This document shows positions 23,483-35,371 of a stretch of DNA of 64,000 nucleotides, piece by piece. The translations under genes were made by a program, and so were the position numbers. The notes beneath the pieces are model-generated. The model saw nothing but the letters and a program-made list of their open reading frames with translations. It was not told the origin of the DNA and made no database searches. Source of the DNA: Takakia lepidozioides (taxonomy: Eukaryota > Streptophyta > Takakiopsida > Takakiales > Takakiaceae); assembly GCA_030704615.1 (NCBI GenBank), contig CM060733.1, positions 48,176,001 through 48,240,000 on the forward strand, given 5' to 3'. How positions within the stretch are numbered: the stretch's first letter is position 1; each line of letters opens with the position of its first letter.

Positions 23483-26400
23483 TCACCAGTAATCCCCACA
23501 AGAACAAATCCCATCTTCAAAGTGGTGAAAGCGGTTAGCATCACGTACAACAATTGCTCGGCCAACAATCTTTGAGATGAATTTGGTGGAGGTGTGGCAG
23601 TCACCACACACTCGAAGATTCTTGATGAGACGGAGAGGCGTCCTAGGGGTCGTGCTGATCAGCCCAAAACCAATGGCCAGCTTCTCACTGTGATGGCAAA
23701 GAGAAAATTCCTTGTCCTCCTCCCCCACATCATGCAATACAAAGCGCGTGTCAGGCACATACCCCGCCTCCTTCATCTGCCCAGACAATCTTCTCAGCTC
23801 AGCATGGATTTCCTTAATTTTGGGATGCAATTTGTCATCTACAACGAAGGTGTGCACCCTGTTGCCAACCTCAATGCAGCAGCGACCTGGCTCCTTTCTA
23901 ACCCCTCTGACCTTCATCATTCTTCTCACCTTTGCAGTATCATCCCACCTGCCAGCTGCAGCATAGATGTTTGATAGCAACACATACGTCGCGGAATCCA
24001 GTTCATCCCACTTGAGAATAGACGTTGCCGCCCGTTCAGCCATCTCCACATTGCCATGGATTCTGCAGGCACCAAGCAAGGCCTTCCATACCACAACATC
24101 TGGATTGATTGGCATTTTATTAATCAGGTCCATTGCCTCATCCAATTGCCCCGCACGTCCAAGAAGGTCCACCATGCAGCCAAAGTGCTCTACTGTCAGA
24201 GTGACACCATGATCATGAATCAGGGAATCAAAGTAGCGTCTTCCTTCATCCAGTAGGCCAGTGTGGCTGCATGCAGAGAGAACACATATAAAGGTGACAC
24301 TGTCCGGCTTCAAGCCTTTCTTTTGCATTCCTTCCAATAGTTGCAGGGCCTCCCTATGACAACCATGCTGGGCATATCCTGCTATCATCGCATTCCACGA
24401 CACCACATCTCGATCAGCCATATTGTCAAACACTTGCTTTGCAGCCTCGATGCACCCGCATTTGGCATACATGTCCACCAGGGCAGTGTTCAGAATGACA
24501 TCTGGTACAAGTCCAGCTTTGACAAGATCACCATGGACCTCTTTGCCCTTTTCCAGGGCTGCCAGGCTTGCACACGCATTGCAAACGCAAACAAACGTAA
24601 TGTGGTTGGGCTTCACCCCTTCCTGTATCATTTGCTCATAGGTCTCCAAAGCCTCCATCCCACGCCCTTGTTGTGCATATCCTGCGATCATCGCACTCCA
24701 TGACACCACATCTCGTTCAGACATATTGTCAAACACTCCCTTAGCATCCTCAATGCACCCACATTTGGCATACATGTCCACGAGAGTATTGTTTAGAATG
24801 ACATTTGGTACAATTCCAGCTTTGACAAAGTCACCATGGACCTCTTTGGCCTTTTCCAGAGCTGCCAGGCTTGCACACGCATTGCAAACGCCAACAAACG
24901 TGATGTGGTCGGGTTTCACCCCTTCGCCCATCATTTGCTCATAGGTATCCAAAGCCTCCATCCCGTGACCCTGCTGGGCATATCCTGAGATCATTGCGTT
25001 CCATGACACCACATCTCGTTCAGCCATCTTATCAAACACTGCCTTTGCATCCTCGATGGACCCACATTTGGCATACATGTCCACCAGGGTATTGTTCAGA
25101 ATCACATCTGGTACAATTCCAGCTTTGGCAATGTCACCATGCACCTCTTTGCCCTTTTCCAGGGCTGCCAGGCTTGCACAGGCATTGCAAACGCACACAA
25201 ACGTGATGTGGTTGCACTTCACCCCTTCCCCCATCATTTGCTCATAGGTCTCCAAGGCCTCCATCCCGCGCCCCTGCTGAGCATATCCGGCAAGCATCGC
25301 GGTCCATGACACCACATCTCGTTCAGCCATATTGTTGAACACTCCCTCCGCATCCTCAATGCTCCCACATTTTGCATACATGTCCACCAGGGCAGAGTTC
25401 AGAATGACATTGGGTACAATTCCAGCTTTCACAATGTCACCATGGACCTCTTTGCCCTTTTCCAGAGCTGCCAGGCTTGCACAGGCACTGCAAACGCACA
25501 CAAACGTGGTGTGGTTGCACTTCACCCCTTCCCCCATCATTTGCTCATAGGTCTCCAAAGCCTCCATCCCGCACCCCTGCTGTGCATACCCTGCAAGCAT
25601 CGCGTTCCACGACACCACATCTCGTTCAGCCATAGTGTTGAACACTACTTTCGCATCCTCAATGCTCCCACATTTGGCATACATGTCCACCAGGGCAGAG
25701 TTCAGAATGACATTGGGTACAATTCCAGCTTTGACAATGTCACCATGGACCTCTTTGCCCTTTTCCAGAGCTGCCAGGCTTGCACATGCATTGCAAATGC
25801 ACACGAACGTGATCTGGTTGGGCTTCACCCCTTCCCCCATCATTTGATCATAGATCTCCAAAGCCTCCACCCCACGTCGCTGCTGTGCATACCCTGCAAG
25901 CATCGCGTTCCACGACACCACATCTCGTTCAGCCATAGTGTTGAAAACTCCCTTCGCATCCTTAATGCACCCACATTTGGCATACATGTCCACCAGGGCA
26001 GTGTTCAGAATGACATTGGGTACAATTCCAGCTTTGATGATGTCACCATGGACCTCTTTCCCCTTTTCCAGGGCTCCCAGGCTTGCACACGCATTGCAAA
26101 CACCAACAAAGGTGATGTGGTTGGGCTTCACTCCTTCGCGCAGCATTTGCTCATAGGTCTCCAAAGCATTCCTACCACACCCATGCTTGGTAAATCCTGC
26201 CAACATTATATTCCACGTAATCAAAGATCGTTGAGACATTCCGTTGAACACTTGGTGAGCATTCATGATGCTCCCGCACTTAACATACATTTTGACAAGT
26301 GTGTTTAGGAGAAAAACACTTGGCGTGAATCCACTTTGGATAATGTGAGTGTGCACCTGCTTTCCAGCTTCCAGACCTTTCATCTTGATGCACGTAAGCA

Positions 26401-26566
26401 AGAGACAGACATACGTATCTGAATCTGCTGAAATGCCTACTTGGTTTAAAGTCTGTAGAGCCTCTTTCAGTCTGCCTGCCTCACAAAGCATCTTCACATG
26501 CCCAGAAGTGCCAGCAGAGGCATTGTGGACTCCCTCTCTTGATCCTCTTTCAGAAGCTGTGGTCAT
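23483..26566 (-). CDS. PPR-DYW RNA-editing factor with amplified PPR blocks
   Basis: The intronless frame encodes 1027 residues from the first ATG (26564-26566) to TAA. The order is a low-complexity amino end, PPR repeats of the P-L-S type, E and E+ motifs (KKEPGRCCIEVG, HTFVVDD), and a DYW deaminase domain with HSEKLAIGF, CGDCH and the final CSCGDYW. Such proteins bind one or a few organellar transcripts and convert C to U. The central repeats form nearly identical 101-residue blocks; the MYAKCG motif recurs every 303 bp (24466, 24769, 25072, 25375 and on to about 25981). The frame continues open upstream of the ATG to about 26737 through a PDF motif (GPDFKHK...LWI...PAWV), so the real protein may start in upstream exons. 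No targeting peptide is evident at the ATG, which supports that idea. Confidence 0.9.
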   Translation of the reverse strand: MTTASERGSREGVHNASAGTSGHVKMLCEAGRLKEALQTLNQVGISADSDTYVCLLLTCIKMKGLEAGKQVHTHIIQSGFTPSVFLLNTLVKMYVKCGSIMNAHQVFNGMSQRSLITWNIMLAGFTKHGCGRNALETYEQMLREGVKPNHITFVGVCNACASLGALEKGKEVHGDIIKAGIVPNVILNTALVDMYAKCGCIKDAKGVFNTMAERDVVSWNAMLAGYAQQRRGVEALEIYDQMMGEGVKPNQITFVCICNACASLAALEKGKEVHGDIVKAGIVPNVILNSALVDMYAKCGSIEDAKVVFNTMAERDVVSWNAMLAGYAQQGCGMEALETYEQMMGEGVKCNHTTFVCVCSACASLAALEKGKEVHGDIVKAGIVPNVILNSALVDMYAKCGSIEDAEGVFNNMAERDVVSWTAMLAGYAQQGRGMEALETYEQMMGEGVKCNHITFVCVCNACASLAALEKGKEVHGDIAKAGIVPDVILNNTLVDMYAKCGSIEDAKAVFDKMAERDVVSWNAMISGYAQQGHGMEALDTYEQMMGEGVKPDHITFVGVCNACASLAALEKAKEVHGDFVKAGIVPNVILNNTLVDMYAKCGCIEDAKGVFDNMSERDVVSWSAMIAGYAQQGRGMEALETYEQMIQEGVKPNHITFVCVCNACASLAALEKGKEVHGDLVKAGLVPDVILNTALVDMYAKCGCIEAAKQVFDNMADRDVVSWNAMIAGYAQHGCHREALQLLEGMQKKGLKPDSVTFICVLSACSHTGLLDEGRRYFDSLIHDHGVTLTVEHFGCMVDLLGRAGQLDEAMDLINKMPINPDVVVWKALLGACRIHGNVEMAERAATSILKWDELDSATYVLLSNIYAAAGRWDDTAKVRRMMKVRGVRKEPGRCCIEVGNRVHTFVVDDKLHPKIKEIHAELRRLSGQMKEAGYVPDTRFVLHDVGEEDKEFSLCHHSEKLAIGFGLISTTPRTPLRLIKNLRVCGDCHTSTKFISKIVGRAIVVRDANRFHHFEDGICSCGDYW

Positions 26567-28646
26567 GGTTGAGGTGCCTGATTTTATCAACTGTGCCACT
26601 GCAGCAGCTGCCTTTAGTTGACCATCTACCCATGCAGGTTTCTTGTAGCTATTGATCCACAGGGAATCATAGGTAATCTTGTGCTTGAAATCTGGCCCTC
26701 TTGGATGAATCTGGACCCACACTCTATCCCTGCTCCTTCAGCTATCACTGCCTCTGCACAAATCATGCATACATCCTTGCCTTGCTGCTAGCAGCTGACA
26801 ATGACAGCCTAGATTTGTTCTAGGAAACACCCAACTCAACTTATCACACTAGTTCGTATGCTCAATTGCATCTGCTACTCTCTGTAATCCAACAGACATT
26901 CACCTTTTTGCCTCGATTGTCCCACCATTGACTGGGGTCAGAAAAGTATTCATTCCACAGCTTCTCCTCGTCTGTGTTACCTGTTTCTGGATACTTTCCT
27001 GTTGTCACATTGGCAGTATCATGTCAAAGTTACTCCAAACTATCAAAGATTCAAACAACCAGCTAACTTGCAGAATTCAACATGGAATTTTAGGGCCGAT
27101 TCTGATAAGAGGGAAAAACAGGGTGAAATGTGTTGAAGAAGGTGCCTTCATTAGCAATGCCTGATTTTATCAATTGTGCCGCTGCTGCTGCGGCTTCCAG
27201 TTGACCATCTACCCATGCAGGTTTCTTGTAGCTATCTGTCCACAGGGAATCATAGGTAATCTTGAGCTTGAAATCCGGCCTTCTTGGATGAATCTGGACC
27301 CAAACTCTATCCCTGCTCCTTCAGCTATCCATGCTCTGCACAAGTCATTTATACATCCTTGCCTTGCTGCTAGCAGCTGACAATGATAGCCTAGATTTGT
27401 TCTAGCAAACACCCCAACCCTATTTATCACACTAGTTCCTATGCTGACTTGTGTTTCCAACAGGCATTCACCTTTTTGCCTCGATTGTTCCACCCTTGAC
27501 TGCGGTCGGAAACATATTCATTCCAGAGCTTCTCCTTGTCTCTGTTATCTGTTTTTCGATAACACATTGGCAGTAACATGTCAAAATCACTCCAAAACCA
27601 CCATAGGCAGAATTCAACCTGAAATTTTAGGGACGACTCTGATAAGAGGGAAAAACAGGCTGAAATGTGTTGAAGAAAGTGCCTTCATTGGCAGTGCCTG
27701 GTTCTATCAATTGTGCTGCTGCCGCTGCTGTTTCCAGTTGACCATCTACCCACGCAGGTTTCTTGTAGCTATTGATCCACAGGGAATCAGAAGTAATCTT
27801 GTGGTTGAAATCTGGCCCTCTTGGATGAATCTGGACCTCTATCCCTGGTCCTTCAGCTATCCCTGCCTGTGTAAAAATCATGAATACATCCTCAGCCTTG
27901 CTGCTAGCAGCTGACACTGACGATGTGAAGTTCTTCCAGCAAACACCCCAACCCTAGTTCCAATTCTGAATTGCATCTGCTTCTCTCTGTAATCCAACAG
28001 GCATTCACCTTTTTGTCTCCATTGTCCCACCATTGACTGGGGTCGGAAAAGTGTTCATACCAAAGCTTCTCCTCATCTCTGTTATCTGTTTTTGGGTACT
28101 TTCCTGCTGCCACATCGGCAGTAACTTGTCAAAGTCACTCCAAACCACCACAGATCCACCCAACGAGCTAACTTACAGAATTTAATATGCAAATTCAGGG
28201 CCGAGTCTGATGAGAGGGCAAAACAGGCTGAAATAGGTCAAAGAAGAAGGTGCCCTCACCACATTGTCCTTGACCTTGTGTCATGACCCATGGAGGATTT
28301 GACCGACCATCAACCCAAAAGGACCGTGTGCTGCTTGTGTCTGTAGTCAGGTAATGTCGAATTGGTCTGTGAGAACCACCACGGTGCAGCTGAGCAGGCA
28401 TAGATTGAAACACGGCCTGCTAAGACCAAGCTGACTCTCCCAAGAACCTTGTAAACATCAGGAAGAATACAAAATCATGGTACTAACAGGAAGAGCCAAG
28501 AGCCCACATCTGCAGGATGGACAAACTTCTTCACATCGTACATTAAGAAAAAGCCTCACCTTGCGACTGCGGTTGTCCCACCATCGTGAAGGATCTTTAA
28601 AAAACTCATGCCAGCTCTGCTCCGTGCTCCAAGGTAGAGGTTTGTG
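26567..28646 (-). other. tandemly duplicated PDF-motif exon pairs (OSB-like)
   Basis: The PDF motif is about 50 residues long and typical of plant organellar single-stranded DNA-binding (OSB) proteins. Here its two halves lie on separate exons, and the pair occurs four times on the minus strand. Pair 1: WHEFFKDPSRWWDNRSRK (28646-28560) and a half ending SFWVDG...NPPWV (28389-28260). Pair 2: WYEHFSDPSQWWDNGDKK (28085-28009) and a half with PRGPDFNHK...LWINSYKKPAWV (from 27866; frame stops at 27627). Pair 3: a degenerate WNEYVSDRSQGWNNRGKK (about 27545-27490) and GPDFKLK (27310-27170). Pair 4: WNEYFSDPSQWWDNRGKK (about 26975-26920) and GPDFKHK (26720-26600), in frame with the PPR gene. Pairs 1 and 2 join in frame through GT-AG sites. 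In pairs 3 and 4 the second half has 5 extra bases that break the equivalent splice frame. I did not find the single-strand-binding domain upstream. Confidence 0.75.
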
Positions 28647-29699
28647 CTCGAAAATCCGACAGCATCAACATTTTGACAAGGTCCTTTACTGAGGGGTGCT
28701 AGTGAGCTTTCAACAACATTCATGCAAGTCGTTTTGGGCTCCATTGGGCTCTGCACGATGAGGAATATACGAACATGTCCAAACTTACACAGATGCTAAC
28801 CCAGCGTTTGCAGTCTGGAGATTGTAGAGTGGTCTCTAAAAACGATCAGGAGGGAGGCGCTGAGCAGCCAGAGTCTTTCACCCTGGGTCTTGGAATGAAT
28901 TTGACAATTTCATCATAAACCTAATTTAAGGCTGTGACATGGCAATTGGTGCCATGATTTAAGGGGGAATGAATGGAAAGGTGTCAAGGAACCCCTCCCT
29001 CCCGTTTTTTTAAGGGCGATCAACGCTTGGCTGTGGTTGCTTGAAAGGGATCATTGGGGAGTGCGCATGGAACCTGACCGCTCTATGAAGCGGCTAGTCG
29101 AAAAGAAAGGGGACAGAGGCCCTTTTAGTCAAAGAGAGAGTCACAAACAGGTGGAAAAAATAACCACCAGGGGCGTGTAGGCTTAGAGTGGGGGCACATC
29201 CCCGAAACCCAAGCAAACTAGCCTTGAAGGTAGGAGTAAGCAAGCAATGAGCAAGAGAGTGAGTATAAATACCTTGTATCATTCTGTGGCACCAAATCGA
29301 AGAAGGGTGTATCTGTGGGGGAAGTAGAGTCAAGAATTGTAGGACTGGTATGAGCAGAGCGATCCTAAGGCGAAGTAAAATAAGACGTCAGTACTTCAGA
29401 GTGACCAGGCGGGCAGGTGGAGTACCCCGAATGACTTTAGGCCATAGGCGGATGTGTCTGCAAGGAAGGTAAAGTCGGGATGTGGAAGGGAGTCAGGATA
29501 GAAGGAAGTGTAATCAAAGCGATCGCAAAGGCAAAAACTGGGCATCAGAACTTCAGCTGGGTCCTGAACCTGGGATCTCGAGCTCTTTTGGGCTGCCAAT
29601 TAAAATCACCTTCATCGCCTTCACCAGGGGACCTCCCACGGGGATGGAGTCTTGCCATCTAAAACGTAGGTTGGGAGACTGGTGCCGAGCAAATTGCTT
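28647..29699. other. intergenic, upstream of the PDF exons
   Basis: If the PDF exons belong to an OSB gene, its first exons should lie here on the minus strand. I see no SSB-type OB-fold signature. Parts near 29600 may be the 3' region of the LINE relic. Confidence 0.4.
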
Positions 29700-30960
29700 T
29701 TACCCCAGGAGTCATCGAAATTTTTGAGCAGCTTCCTCCCACGTTGCTCTGTAGTTTAGGAATAGCTGCACACGTAACACACCAGGCCTTACTCCCCTCA
29801 GTGAATAGGTCATTCAGACATATGTTGAACAACACTGACCTGCCTCTGGGGGATTTTCCCTCAAAAATCCATCGTGCATCTGGCCTTCCACAAGTTCCAC
29901 AAAGTAAGTGCTCTAGGACATGCCCAGACTGGGCAGGAGCAATGAGGTGATCCAGGAAGCAAGTTGAGGAGTAGTAAAGATGGAGGGGGAGGAGAAAGGA
30001 AGGAGCCCCAGTAAGAATAGAAAAGAAGTATCATATTCCAAACCCTTCCCGATAGATGGCATTGAGCAAGGCAAGGTAGCTCAATAGTTTCTGGTTCTCT
30101 TTGACAGATCAGGCAAGCGGGAAGGTTCGGCTAGGTTGCAGCAAAAACAGGCAGGGCTCTGTGTGCAAGCTTCCATAAGAAGGCAGAGACCTTTGTTGCA
30201 CGGTCTTTCCTCCATATATCTTTTCAAATCTTGTCCCAGTCTGCCAGCTCGGTGAACTGATGATGCCTCCACTTTTTTAGTCCATTTCCTTATGAAGGAT
30301 CGTGAAGGGTCAAGAGCAGGGAGTATCCCAATTTTACCAAGTAGGCCAAAAAAGGGGAGCGACGTGTGTCCATCCAGCTCTACTCCCCCGAATCAAACTG
30401 CAGACCAGCCAATGGGTGAGATGGGAACCAGCAAAAAGTTGAGTGCAAAGCCCACTGCATGTTCTGCCCACTCGGTGGCAGTGGGTTAACAATCCCATTG
30501 TTGCCAATGACTCTGATGTGGAACAAAGAATTTTTATTCATACTGGTCCTCCCTATCACCTTCAGATTGCCTTCTGTGTCAGCAGAGAAGCGTAGGGCCT
30601 GTGGCCAGCACACCGTTGAGGTAGATGACCAGCAAAACTGTGACTGGAGAGGCTTGAGTGGAGGCCATCCAAGCAAGTGTTGGCCAGCTGTCATTTCCAT
30701 TTTCAAGAATGGGGATGACGTAGGGAGGAATTTGAGAAAGCAGAGTGTCCCAAGCTCTAGCCCTTCTATGTCCCGCCTGGGCAGAAACATCAGCAGTAGG
30801 GATGAACTGGCCATGGCACTCCCAAATGCTGCCCAAGTGACTGAAGGCGCATTTCTCCCAATGTGCCCACTTATTGGGACGCTGCAAAAGCACAAAAGCA
30901 GGGATTCTGAATCCATTGAAATTTCCAAACAGGGGCTGACAATGCATTCCACAAAATTGG
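29700..30960 (-). mobile_element. LINE relic with zf-RVT carboxy end
   Basis: Minus-strand frames, broken by stops and shifts, resemble the carboxy half of a plant LINE ORF2. The clearest part (about 30225-30065) reads KDIWRKDRATKVSAFLWKLAHRALP, then LICQREPETIE, with the pattern W-x-A-x-K-x-x-x-F-x-W-(R/K)-x-x-x-x-x-LP followed by a C-x-x-C pair, as in the zinc-binding zf-RVT domain. Upstream frames (30380-30952) look like the stretch before zf-RVT. The copy carries a stop directly after LPVFAAT and is not functional. Confidence 0.65.
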
Positions 30961-31010
30961 CTCCTCCTTCTACCTAGTGGAATCTACTTTCATCCATAAT
31001 AAACTTGAAT

Positions 31011-31026
31011 ATATATATATATATAT
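31011..31026. repeat. (AT)n microsatellite
   Basis: About eight AT repeats lie next to the border of the LINE and hAT relics. Confidence 0.9.
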
Positions 31027-31320
31027 TTGGTTGGGTCAAGGGGGGGAATGTAGCCCTATTAACTTTATTATAACGGATTTGAGAGGCTGAAAGCTTTTAC
31101 AAGTTATTTGGGATTATTGTGGGGAAAAAAATTGAAACCCCTAAAACGCCATGAGGCACACACTGTAGTGAGTGTTCTGCAAACCATCCGTCTCCTCTTA
31201 TATTTGTGGTGTCATTTATATTCTCTTATTATAATTGGTTTATGGTATTTTTGGTGGGGGCTTGCTGCTGTGATTTATTTCAGATTCTTTATAATAATAC
31301 AAATTCATGGTGGTGTGCAG

Positions 31321-31860
31321 TGACAGCTTCCCAACTTGTGGCAGAGCTGAACCTTAGATTCTCCCAACACTTCATGCTTGATGTCATGGGCATTATAGTA
31401 TACCCTCAATACTGGTTACAAGCAGGTTGTGATGACTTTTCCAAAGCATCTTGATGTCTTGAAGAACTGGTGTGGTGAGGAACGCACAATTGGAATGGGA
31501 GTAGAGAAGAAGACAGTTCTGCCCTTATTGAATTGCTGGGATCTTGAATCCCAACAAGGTATGTTTAAGTTGTGTATGAAAAGCAATGTCGGGGCTGCCA
31601 TGGAGCCCCCTTTGACATGAACCATCTCACAAAGATTTGGAGAACCATAGATGCATCAAGAGTACTAACTCATTCATTCCCCGAGTATGTCAAGCTTGCA
31701 GAGATTGCTATGATGCATGTGTTGGGCAGCGTTGAGGACGAGCGGTGCTTCTCATCTTTGTCATTTCTGAAGAGCAAGTTGCGGTCATCTATCGATCCAC
31801 ATTTGCCACTAGTTGTGGGAATGTATTCTTAGAAGTTCTTTGATCTTGAGGATTTCCCTT
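31321..31860 (+). mobile_element. hAT-family transposase relic
   Basis: Adjacent frames encode fragments of a hAT-like transposase: GIIVYPQYWLQAGCDDF, then HLDVLKNW, then the carboxy-terminal dimerisation region with FPEYVKLAEIAMMHVLGSVE, DERCFSSLSFLKSKLR and KFFDLEDFPF. Stops (31452, 31617, 31830) and frame changes split it, and no amino-terminal part or terminal inverted repeats are visible. Homology of the last region to the hAT C-terminal dimerisation domain is the basis of the call. Confidence 0.7.
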
Positions 31861-32312
31861 TGACAAGTGGAGCAATGTTGCGCCACGTGGACGTTATGGA
31901 GTTACGCATAGAATTGGACTATTCTATGTTGTAGTGTAAGGCATATCAACAATGCTCTCCCTTTGTTTCCATCATTTCTGCAAGTATAGTGATTTTCTTA
32001 CATTTTAGATGATGACTTTGGACTTGTGAAGCTCTTGAGATGATGGTGTTTGCTGCCCCAAAAGCCAACCCACCGCACGCCACAATACAACACAACAACA
32101 AAAGCGGACTGCTTTGGCTGCGCACCCGCTTCGTCTGTCAACGTTGCTCGCACTGCCAACGCGGGCCGAGTGTGTCATGCTTCCACTCTGCGGGCCACGC
32201 TCGCTGCTACCATTCCTTGTGCTCGCCTGGACCCCCTCCCTACTCGCTTGCTTTTACTGTGCTGCTGCAGTGCCAAGGCGAGGGTGTAATAAGCCTGCCT
32301 GTGTGCACAAGC

Positions 32313-35300
32313 ATGGCTGTGATGACTCATGCGAGCTTACACGAGGTTTTGGGCACAGCGCTAGTACTAGGCGTACTGATGGCAGGTGTGTTGTGTGGGG
32401 CAACACCACCATCACCTAAGTCTCCAGTCTTGCAGGGGCACGTAAAGTCGAAAATGGCTGATGATCACGACGTAGGCGAGAGCGGTCGGGTTGTGGACGT
32501 GGAGGTGTTGTTGGCATTTAAGAATGGCATACTTAAAGATCCGAAAGGAGTTCTAACGAATTGGAGCGCAGCGGCAGAAAGAGACATTTGTCACTCATGG
32601 AACGGGCGTCACCTGTGATGAGCACATGCACACGTGGTAGAGCTGAATCTTGGAGGCATGGAGCTCCAAGGCACCATCAGTCCTTTGCTTGGCAATCTCT
32701 CCTTCTTGCAAGTTCTCAACTTGTCCCACAATGCTTTCACAGGTGCTGTCCCTACAAACTTGAGTTGTTTCTTACTCGATGATCTTTTCTGATCCAGTAT
32801 GAGGATAAAAGATGCAAGTTAGCTGCATATTTGCACCAGGAACTCGTTGACTTTTAGGCATACCCTTGAGCAATAGATGTTTGTGAGTTGCTTGTGGAGG
32901 CTCTCTCTTTCTTGTTTCATGATTTCTCTTGTCTCATAGTTTTGCAAGCGTTGCAAGCTTTCCGCTGACGCTATAAACTATCATTTCATCTCTATTCCCC
33001 TAGAGCTAAGAACTTTACAGAGCCTGAGATTTTCTTACCTCCCAATATACAACAACCTCACAGGCGTCATTCCTGCTAGTTTGGGAGATTGCTCATATTT
33101 GACGGAGCTCGACTTGGGCACCAATCAACTGAGTGGCAACATACCTGTGGAGCTAGGGATGTTGCAAACTCTAACACTCCTTTACCTTTGGAACAACATA
33201 GGCACCGTTCCTGCTAGTTTGGGAAACTGCTCATCTTTGGTGGAGGTGGTGTTGTCCGACAATCAGTTGAGTGGGAACATACCCATGGAGCTAGGGAGGT
33301 TGCAAAACCTAATGGTCCTTGCCCTATGGGAAAACAACCTCACAGGCACCATTCCAGCTAGTCTGGGAAACTGCTCATCTCTGGTTTCACTGGACTTGGA
33401 CACCAATCAACTCAGTGGGAACATACCGATGGAACTAGGGAGGTTGCAAAACCTAACGTTCCAGCTAGTCTGGGAAACTGCTCATCGTTGATGGAGCTAG
33501 TCTTGGACTCCAATCACCTGAGTGGGAGCATACCGATGGAACTAGGGAGGTTGCAAAACCTGACAATGCTTTACTTACGGAAGAACAACCTCACAGGCAC
33601 CGTTCCTACTAGTTTGGGAGACTGCTCACTTTTGAGGAAGTTGGCACTGTCCTCCAGTCAGCTCACTGGAAACATACCGATGGAGCTAGGGAGATTGCAA
33701 AAACTAACAATTCTTCACCTGTGGAACAACAGCCTCAATGGCACAATTCCAGCTAGTTTGGGAAATTGCTCATCTTTGGTGCAGCTGGACTTGAGCAACA
33801 ATCAGTTGAGTGGGAACATACTGATGGAGCTAGGGAGGTTACAAAAGCTAATACTCCTTAACCTTTACAAAAACAGACTCACAGGCACCATTCCAGCTAG
33901 TTTGGGAGATTGCTCATCTTTGGTGGTGCTACCATTGAACAACAACCAGCTGAGTGGGAACATACCAGTGGAGCTAGGGCGGCTGCAAAACCTAACGGTA
34001 CTGTACCTATTGAACAATAGGCTTACAGGCATCATTCCTGCTAGTTTGGGAAATTGCTCATCTTTGGTGGAGTTGGACTTGAATAACAACAAGCTAACTG
34101 GGAATATACCGATGGAGTTGGGGCAGTAGCAAAACCTAACAAAACTTTACCTTCAAAGCAACAGGATCACAGGCACCATTCCTGCTAGTTTAGGAAATTG
34201 TTCCTCTCTTGTAGAACTAATGTTGGAATCCAATCAGCTCGGCGGGAACATACCCAGCGAACTTGAGAACTGTTCGGGTTTGCAGAAACTAAAACTTGGT
34301 AACAACTTAATTACAGGACAGTTCTCATTAGATTTGGCAAAGTTCAGCAACTCTCTTCAGACTTTGTCAGTTAACGCCAATCGATTTACAGGACAGGTTC
34401 CCATTTCCTTGGCTAACTGTACCCATCTTGTGATGATTGATGTCAGTGGAAACCAATTCAATGGGAGTATCCCAGTTTTTCAGGGTAGTGATTTTCAGGA
34501 ACTACGGGTGCTCAGTTTGGGACACAACACACTTAGTGGCCCAATTCCAGATTGGGTTTGGAATCTGACTCAATTGTAGGTGTTGGATCTCTCCCACAAC
34601 TACTTCACAGGTGAGCTCCCACAAAGATTAAGTCAGTTGCTGGGCTTCAATGTTAAGGCGAATGCATCAACGGGACTCAGTCGATTCAATGGAAGTCTTG
34701 GTCCTTCCACTCTTTTTGCTGAGGATCTCCAAATCACAGTCAAGGGCAACACATTGATACTCGAGTATATCTTACTGACCACAACTTCTGTTGATGTCTC
34801 GGTAAATGCGCTCAGTGGCGAGATTCCAATAGAGATTGGACAACTAGAGCAGCTCCTCTACCTGAATTTGTCCCACAATTCCTTCACAGGCCCCATTCCA
34901 GGGAGCATGTCCAATAATAGCGCATTGGAGTCACTGGAGCTCTCGTACAATGCACTAAGCGGTACAATTCCAGACAACCTAGTAGGCTTGAGCGCCTTGG
35001 GGTTCCTTAATCTCTCCCACAACAACCTCTCTGGACAGATTCCAACAAATGGTGGCTTCAGCACAAAATTCCTAAACTCGACGTTCCTCGACAATCCAGC
35101 TCTATGTGGGTTTCCTCTCTCCAAGCAATGCCTCTCACTAGGAACTATCAGCTCGACCCCAACTGGCCCAGCTAGCGATACTGTTGAAACCAGATCCAGA
35201 GACTGGATTGGAGAGATTCTGTTGATTCCCAGCTTTGTCTTGGGCACGACAATAGGGTTTGTCTCTGTAGTAACAACGGTCATTGTCTGGGCTCCAGCGC

Positions 35301-35371
35301 GCCATTTGATATTGCCACCCACCATGGTGAAGTACAATCACGAGTATGGAGCATTTTCCTCTCGATCGTGA
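32313..35371 (+). pseudogene. LRR receptor-like protein, copy 2 (pseudogene)
   Basis: This is a paralog of the gene at 19164 with the same signal peptide, amino cap, intron position, LRR consensus, C-cap (NPALCGFPLS) and membrane helix. Homology begins about 200 bp before the start. At least five lesions are visible. An extra G after AACGG (about 32603) shifts the frame in the amino cap. A junction near 33461 (LQNLTFQLVWE) removes most of one repeat and shifts the frame. TAG at 34127-34129 replaces the leucine codon in GRLQNL, and TAG at 34577-34579 replaces glutamine in the sequence TQ-VLDLSHN. The carboxy 263 residues are open. It cannot make a full receptor as written; assembly error could account for the one-base shift but not easily for the two TAG codons. 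Confidence 0.85.

Noticed and set aside
24341-26308. Long plus-strand frames opposite the PPR gene, up to 288 codons
   Set aside because: They are antisense shadows of the PPR repeats and share its 303-bp period.
30459-30977. Plus-strand 172-codon frame
   Set aside because: The opposite strand fits the LINE carboxy region, so this is probably its shadow.
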